DNA of 64,000 nt, taken from the NCBI RefSeq assembly GCF_002196705.1, contig NZ_NADJ01000011.1, positions 57,600 to 121,599 of the forward strand, written 5' to 3'. A model generated the notes under the pieces. It had not been told where the DNA came from and searched no databases. It saw only the letters and a list, made by a program, of their open reading frames with translations. A program made the position numbers and the translations under genes. Positions within the stretch are counted from its first letter, which is position 1; every line of letters starts with the position of its first letter. This document shows positions 59,880 through 64,000 of this stretch, piece after piece. The DNA is from Desulfosporosinus sp. FKB. GTDB taxonomy: Bacteria; Bacillota; Desulfitobacteriia; Desulfitobacteriales; Desulfitobacteriaceae.

Positions 59880-59996
59880 GTGAACTCGTTCAGCTAAAGC
59901 TGAACATCGGGGTTTCGGTGGGTGACTCTACCTCCACCGAAGCAGGGTATGGGAACGACTCCCACCTTTGAAGCGGGAGTCGATTAGATAAATAGA
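59880..59996 (-). repeat. IS605-type palindromic element, copy R8 (clean short form)
   Basis: On the minus strand TTTATCTAATCGACTCCCGC, a hairpin with GGTGGGAGTC, TTCCCATACCCTGCTTCGGT, GGAGGTAGAGTCACCCACC, GAAACCCCGATG, then GTTCAGCTTTAGCTGAAC and GAGTTCAC. Left and right ends are both present, with a CGGTGGAGG/CCCACCG stem between. It is between the TauE operon promoter and the second paralogue. Confidence 0.75.
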
Positions 59997-60103
59997 TTTA
60001 CTAGTTCAAAATTGCACTAATGATTTGACTAAGTCCATAATGCTAGATTAAAATCAGCCAAATGAATATATTGGGGTTCAATCATTCTATGATTGTAAAA
60101 ATG

Positions 60104-60733
60104 CTAGATCCAAATATCGAGGTTATCCTTATTCTCAATAATTTTATCCGCTATTTTTGTCCCGACATAATGAAAGTATGTCTCGCCGTCATGAGGGCCC
60201 GAATAATTTGGATCTACTGTGAATTTCGCGGTTTCAATCACTCGCCGAAGCAATGGAATTCTATTGGTCTTCATAATATCAAAATTATTAATTGCTTTAC
60301 CAAATTCATGACCAAGATTAGCTGTGCTCCAAAACTTTGGCCCTTTTTCAGGTTTAATCTGATAAACTCTTCTCAAGAATTCAAAAGGGAATGCACCAAA
60401 GGAAATAATAATTTTAGGCTTAGATTCAACAGCAATTTCCTTAAAGATCTCAATTTCTTCAGCTACTTCAACGCCCCACCAGTTTAGAGTATTTGGTACC
60501 AGTTCGCTTACTCTAACCGCGTTTCGAATATAAATATTTGAAGTATCTATCCTTGAATGCAAAACTCGGAACACCTTATCCTGTACTTCAGCAAGAACGG
60601 GAGTCCATATATTGTGTCGAACAGCAGGATGTTTGGGATTGACAAGCAACCATATAGGGTACCCTCTATCCCCTGTCTCCTGTTTTATTTTTTCTATCGC
60701 AGGAATGTATCTGTTAAGCGTTAAGTTAGACAT
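60104..60733 (-). CDS. Unannotated family, paralogue 2
   Basis: A 209-residue protein very close to paralogue 1 and 3: YPIWLLVNPKHPAVRHNIWT, PNTLNWWGVEVAEEIEIFKE, KPKIIISFGAFPFEFLRRVY, MKTNRIPLLRRVIETAKF and an end KDNLDIWI. It carries a three-residue insertion (PHDG region) before ETYFHYVG. The conserved Trp pair NWW and the FGAFP strand are kept in all copies. It is upstream of the TauE/SafE unit on the same strand. ATG at 60733 has GAGGAGGG; a start at 60751 lies before that site. Function unknown. Confidence 0.7.
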   Translation of the reverse strand: MSNLTLNRYIPAIEKIKQETGDRGYPIWLLVNPKHPAVRHNIWTPVLAEVQDKVFRVLHSRIDTSNIYIRNAVRVSELVPNTLNWWGVEVAEEIEIFKEIAVESKPKIIISFGAFPFEFLRRVYQIKPEKGPKFWSTANLGHEFGKAINNFDIMKTNRIPLLRRVIETAKFTVDPNYSGPHDGETYFHYVGTKIADKIIENKDNLDIWI

Positions 60734-61414
60734 ATGAAAATCCCTCCTCACAAGATTTAAACATCTAAATATGATCAGTTCTTTAACTTGGGTTAGGAAT
60801 CTGCTTTTTAAGCAAATGTCTTTAATTTATAAATAATGCTTTATCAAATATTTAATCAAATTTCTTAGCAACCCTTAGGTATGCTTTCTTAACTGTATCG
60901 CTCCTCTATTTGAAAGATTATGGCAGTGTTGTCTCCCTCCTTGCCTTAAGTATGTACTTATCCTCACAATTAAAGATTATCATTGTGTTAAGGTATTGTC
61001 TATAACTAGGCAATATTATCGTAATTAGATTATCCTATGGATAGAGCGTATTTAAATGTCTATTTATTCCATTTTAGTTAATCTGACCATACCATTGCAT
61101 CAACTTCAGCTATATTCTTATGGTAATAAGGATAACAGCCTGTGACCTATCTTAGTTATAAAGAAGTAAAATCAAGAAAAAACGCTTGAAAATCAAAGGT
61201 GCTTAGAAATATTTAAACCTTGGAATTGTCTTAAAACTTCTGAGTTCGCTAAATTGTGTATTTCCGCCGAAATATTCTTAAAATCTTATTCAAAAATTAT
61301 TATAATATTTCTTAATTACCTAGGATATTTTTCTTTGAAATTAATCTTAATATGGGTTATTTCTATCGATTATGATTGTTTTACTTCCTGTCACTGTCAC
61401 TGATAACTTGTCTG
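60734..61414. other. Gene-free stretch with one inverted repeat
   Basis: About 680 AT-rich bases without a gene. CACAAT (60965-60970) and ATTGTG (60982-60987) form an inverted repeat with an 11-base spacer, about 230 bases before paralogue 2; TTGTGAGG on the minus strand resembles half of the palindrome at 59595. Confidence 0.5.
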
Positions 61415-62115
61415 GTGAACATGCTCCCACCACTTACGTTCTGCGAACGTTGAAGTGGGGGCTTCTTGGTCAATACTACTAACGTAGCAAGTTGTCCCAA
61501 GCTCAAAGGGTGTGACCCACCCCACAGAATACCCTATTTATAAGGCAAGGTTGAGAAGATTTTTACTGGCGTTGACATCCCTGTCGTGGTGATTGCCACA
61601 CGAGGGGCAATCCCACTCTCGAAGCTGGAGATTCTTTACATCAGCGTTTTTATAGCCACAAACTGAGCAGAGTTGACTACTGGCGTAGTTCGCGGGAGCG
61701 ATAATCACCTCGCGTCCGTACCAATGAGCTTTGTACTCTATCATGGTGCGAAATTCACTCCAGGACGCTACGGAGATAGCTTTGGCAAGCTTATGGTTCT
61801 TGACCATAGTTTTAACGCGAAGGTCTTCTCAAGATTAAGCTGAGCGTTGGCTAACGCCAAACTATCGACCTCTTTAAGCCAAGGAAACGTAGTTTTGTAT
61901 TGTGCAGGGGTATTTTTCAACATCGTTTGAGTGGTTTGGTAATGTTCTATTTTGTCATGAAGCATTGTATTATAGATAAATCGAACACAACCAAAGGTTT
62001 TTGCGAAGTAGATTTGTTGCTCTTGGTTCGGGTAGAGTCGATATTTATAGGCTTTAAGCAATGGCTTGTTCACCTCCCTTGCAATTTATTATACAGCAAT
62101 GAAGAGACAATAATT
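61415..62115 (-). mobile_element. IS200/IS605-type insertion element remnant
   Basis: A minus-strand element. Its right end has AAGCCCCCACTT, a CGTT-rich loop, AAGTGGTGGGAGC and GTTCAC, the hairpin-plus-TTCAC form usual for IS605 right ends. It encodes only tnpB fragments; no tnpA is present. The last part of tnpB and the sequence to 61415 is where an omega-RNA would be transcribed. Confidence 0.75.
61538..62073 (-). pseudogene. tnpB: TnpB (RNA-guided nuclease family), internally deleted
   Basis: The N-terminal 85 or so residues are intact ([50 protein letters not shown]). At about 61810 the frame jumps to the C-terminal part, which starts [20 protein letters not shown] and holds [20 protein letters not shown], the zinc finger CSVCGYKN...CPSCG and the RuvC-III motif [10 protein letters not shown]. 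The roughly 180-200 residues between, with the RuvC-I Asp and the RuvC-II Glu (in EDL), are missing and the frame is shifted. The nuclease cannot be active. The normal family length is about 370-400 residues. Confidence 0.9.
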
Positions 62116-62117
62116 TG

Positions 62118-62228
62118 TTGAGATAACGCAATTCATCCCCTCCCTAATCGTTGCGACGATTTGAGGGAGGGGACTTCTTGCTAACGTGGTTAAAAACAAA
62201 CCCTGAAGTTTGAAGTCTTCAGGGTAGT
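62118..62228 (-). repeat. Second pair of IS605-type ends upstream of tnpB
   Basis: ACCCTGAA (62200-62207) and TTCAGGGT (62218-62225) form one palindrome. Next to it CCCCTCCCT and AGGGAGGGG with TCGT/ACGA inside form a very strong hairpin (62135-62172). On the minus strand the order left-end hairpin, AAGAAGTCCCC, right-end hairpin suggests a roughly 110-base non-autonomous element, or the left end of the tnpB element joined to a foreign right end. Confidence 0.55.
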
Positions 62229-62266
62229 TGCTGTCACTTAACATTTTATTTAATTCTTATTAAACC

Positions 62267-62893
62267 CTATTTAATCCATATATCTAGGCTATCTTTATTC
62301 TCTATTATCTTTTCAGCTATTTTTTTCCCTACATATTGAAAATAGTTTTCTCCATAATAATTATGATCTTCGATAAATCTCCCACTTTTTACGACTCTGC
62401 GCAATAAAGGTATGCGATTAGTTTTCGTGATATCAAAGTTTTCCAGAGCTTTACCAAATTCATCACCTAAATTTGAGGTACCCCAAAACTTAGGCCCCTT
62501 TTCCGGATATATTTCATAGACTCTTCGTACAAATTCAAAAGGAAATGAGCCAAATGTTATTAAAATCTTAGGTTGATAATCCACAACCATTCCCCTGAAA
62601 AGCTCAATTTCTTTAGCTAATTCCATGCCCCACCAATTTAAAGTATTGGGAATTATTCGGCTGTCGCCAACAACTTTTCTCGTGTATAGTTTCGTTGTGT
62701 CAATTCTCGTACGCAGGTCCCTATAAACCTTATCTTGTATCTCTGCAAGAACTGGTGCCCAAATATTATGGCGTACAGCCGGATGTTTAGGATTTACTAA
62801 TAGCCAAATAGGATATGATTTATCTCCGGTCTCCCGTTCAACTAATTCAGCCGGACTTGAAGTTGTTGTATTAGTTTCATTTAACGATGACAA
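62267..62893 (-). CDS. Unannotated family, paralogue 3
   Basis: A 208-residue third paralogue: GDKSYPIWLLVNPKHPAVRH, APVLAEIQDKVYRDLRTRID, NTLNWWGMELAKEIELFRG, QPKILITFGSFPFEFVRRVY, TKTNRIPLLRRVVKSGRF and NYFQYVGKKIAEKIIENKD with DSLDIWIK. The start is TTG at 62893, preceded by AAGAAGGGG. It is the most diverged at the N-terminus, which is Thr/Ser-rich. It follows the second UspA gene by 93 bases with a terminator between, and precedes the IS605 remnant. Function unknown; see the finding on this family. Confidence 0.7.
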   Translation of the reverse strand: MSSLNETNTTTSSPAELVERETGDKSYPIWLLVNPKHPAVRHNIWAPVLAEIQDKVYRDLRTRIDTTKLYTRKVVGDSRIIPNTLNWWGMELAKEIELFRGMVVDYQPKILITFGSFPFEFVRRVYEIYPEKGPKFWGTSNLGDEFGKALENFDITKTNRIPLLRRVVKSGRFIEDHNYYGENYFQYVGKKIAEKIIENKDSLDIWIK

Positions 62894-62928
62894 ATTAACC
62901 CCTTCTTTCAGTATTCAGTCATGCATAT

Positions 62929-62960
62929 AAAAGCCCCAAAGAGAAATTCTCTTTTAGGGC
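62929..62960 (-). terminator. Terminator of the second UspA gene
   Basis: GCCCCAAAGAGAAA and TTCTCTTTTAGGGC pair nearly perfectly; on the minus strand CTTTTATATG follows. It lies 27 bases after the UspA stop. Confidence 0.8.
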
Positions 62961-62986
62961 AAGTTATCCTGTTCCTGCTTCATAAG

Positions 62987-63655
62987 TTAAAAAAATATAT
63001 TACCGGTACGGCCACTGATCATATGTGCAATTTGGGAGTTCTCTTCTCTTGTGTCCGATAAGAAATTACTAATAAATTCTTGAGGCAGCTTTTTAATTAA
63101 TAATACAGGGATTGATGACTTATTTTGTACTTTATGAGCTAAGCCCCCGAAAATTAACCCTTTAAACATTGAGAAACCATGTGTTCCCATAATAATCAGG
63201 TTAAATGAGTTTCTTTTAGAATAGTTTAAAATTAAATCTGCAGTATCAGAGGTATCTGATTTATCAATATTGGAAAATAATAGTTGATGGTTTATTTGGG
63301 ACGAATTTTCCACGAATATGCGATTTGTTTTCGATACTAAACGAGCATATTGATCTCTATGATCTTCTTCTGAATTAAGCATCTGTTTAAACCAATCATC
63401 TTCAGGAATTTTAAGATAAGTCTGTGACCAACTAAGCTCCGATTCAGACTCCCAGTAAATCCTCTTATACTTTCGTCTTAATTCACTCCAACTAAACTCA
63501 CTCCCCATAAAACGTTCATGACTTTCACGTATTTGAAGAATTGTCAATTTCATATTCGGAATATTATTTATGAGTGATGCGGCACACACAGCGGCAGAGA
63601 TTGATTGTGCCGACCCATCGGAATAGAGCAAGACATTAAAATATGAACTCTCCAT
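62987..63655 (-). CDS. Universal stress protein (UspA family), copy 2
   Basis: A 222-residue UspA-type protein with the start LLYSDGSAQSISAAVCAASL and the ATP motif IMGTHGFSMFKGLIFGGLAH with KVQNKSSIPVLLIKKLPQEF. A middle insertion of about 50 residues (HERFMGSEFSWSELRRKYKR and on) and a C-terminal extension of about 30 residues distinguish it from copy 1 and from minimal Usp proteins. A shared KKLPQEFI end shows common origin with copy 1. Start has AGGGAAGGGG. Confidence 0.88.
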   Translation of the reverse strand: MESSYFNVLLYSDGSAQSISAAVCAASLINNIPNMKLTILQIRESHERFMGSEFSWSELRRKYKRIYWESESELSWSQTYLKIPEDDWFKQMLNSEEDHRDQYARLVSKTNRIFVENSSQINHQLLFSNIDKSDTSDTADLILNYSKRNSFNLIIMGTHGFSMFKGLIFGGLAHKVQNKSSIPVLLIKKLPQEFISNFLSDTREENSQIAHMISGRTGNIFF

Positions 63656-63783
63656 ATAAATAGCCCCTTCCCTGAATAACTTGAGCTAGTAATATTTCGC
63701 ACTTATTGGCCATATAAATAAATTCTATAAAATTTCCGTTTTTATTTCGAAAATAATTATTCAGCATTGTTTCGAGTTTATGG

Positions 63784-63834
63784 TATAATTAACATGTCAA
63801 ATTTCTTAGCAGCCTTTCTAAGGCTGTTTTTTTT
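63784..63834 (+). ncRNA. Minimal promoter-terminator cassette, copy 2
   Basis: TATAAT (63784-63789), about 20 bases, then CAGCCTTTCTAAGGCTG and eight T. The intervening bases share GTCA...ATTTCTTAGC with copy 1 at 56402-56451. It lies on the plus strand, divergent from the second UspA gene. Confidence 0.35.
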
Positions 63835-63839
63835 CTATC

Positions 63840-64000
63840 AGATTGATTCATACCGCATCATGATACCACACTAATAAAAGCATATCCTTTTGGAAGCACT
63901 TAGTTTTAGCAAAACTAAAACAGTAAGAAGATTTTATAATAGGTTAAAAAAGATATCAATTTTTTTCTCAGATTTTACCTTAATCCGATACTTAGATTTG
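63840..64000. other. Right edge, no gene seen
   Basis: AT-rich. TTAGTTTT and AAAACTAA (63901-63919) form a small hairpin. No reading frame can be supported before the window ends. Confidence 0.5.

Noticed and set aside
9850-59996. Repeats R1-R8 as a CRISPR array or ordinary terminators
   Set aside because: They are dispersed singly over 50 kb in both orientations with mobile-element end structure, not regularly spaced; several have no gene end nearby.
53557-63655. Prophage or integrative element carrying the paralogues
   Set aside because: No integrase, phage structural gene, att repeat or tRNA was found; only a dead tnpB and short IS605-type repeats.

Overview
The window looks like a chromosome segment of a spore-forming, strictly anaerobic, low-GC Gram-positive bacterium of the Desulfosporosinus / Desulfitobacterium kind. 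This is inferred from gene content and style: AT-rich intergenic DNA, strong Shine-Dalgarno sites, a lipoteichoic-acid-synthase-like sulfatase, Fe-S and DUF3786/DUF1638 proteins typical of anaerobic Firmicutes, sulfate/sulfite-type transporters and two sigma-54 activators. No rRNA, tRNA, CRISPR array or prophage was seen. Most genes are on the minus strand.

Layout. 1-3.6 kb is a decayed accessory stretch: a frameshifted CHAP fragment, a YunG-like protein, a DUF1648 membrane protein, an alpha/beta hydrolase that has lost its N-terminus, a CDF-like transporter, and four diverged copies of an unidentified repeat. 3.9-9 kb holds small stress and redox proteins, a Crp/Fnr regulator, a nested-stem element at 5938-6076 that may be an undescribed structured RNA, a Gly-rich 69-residue protein with a clear promoter, and deoD. 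9-15 kb has a secreted GDSL esterase, an SDR, thiD behind a TPP riboswitch with an attenuator, and rmuC. 15.2-21.2 kb is a cydA-cydB-cydD-cydC operon (bd oxidase and its thiol exporter) with a strong promoter. 21.5-31 kb has an LTA-synthase-like protein, parC/parE, an Old-Yellow-Enzyme-type Fe-S flavoprotein and its MarR regulator with a nested palindromic operator. 31.6-38.7 kb is a tellurite/Ter-type stress module (TelA, a triple-repeat YceG-like protein, a TerD-zinc ribbon-TerB fusion) with an ArsC-like protein, a drug exporter and a pyrimidine-dimer glycosylase-like protein.

41-53 kb is a complete acyl-CoA catabolic regulon: CoA transferase, MFS acid transporter, acyl-CoA dehydrogenase, enoyl-CoA hydratase, 3-hydroxyacyl-CoA dehydrogenase and thiolase, bracketed by a PAS-type and a PrpR-type sigma-54 activator. 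Both operons have a consensus-perfect -24/-12 promoter, and both carry the same upstream motif (CTCGAAGACA-N7-CGCAC), which is probably the activator site. 53.5-63.7 kb repeats a theme: three paralogues of an unannotated ~208-residue family placed among a SulP permease, a TauE/SafE exporter with a partner membrane protein, and two UspA proteins, plus two overlapping micro-ORFs (33 and 22 codons).

Across the window lie eight copies or fragments of a short IS200/IS605-style palindromic element that reads like a stand-alone omega-RNA / PATE. Near its right end are an internally deleted tnpB and another pair of IS605-type ends.
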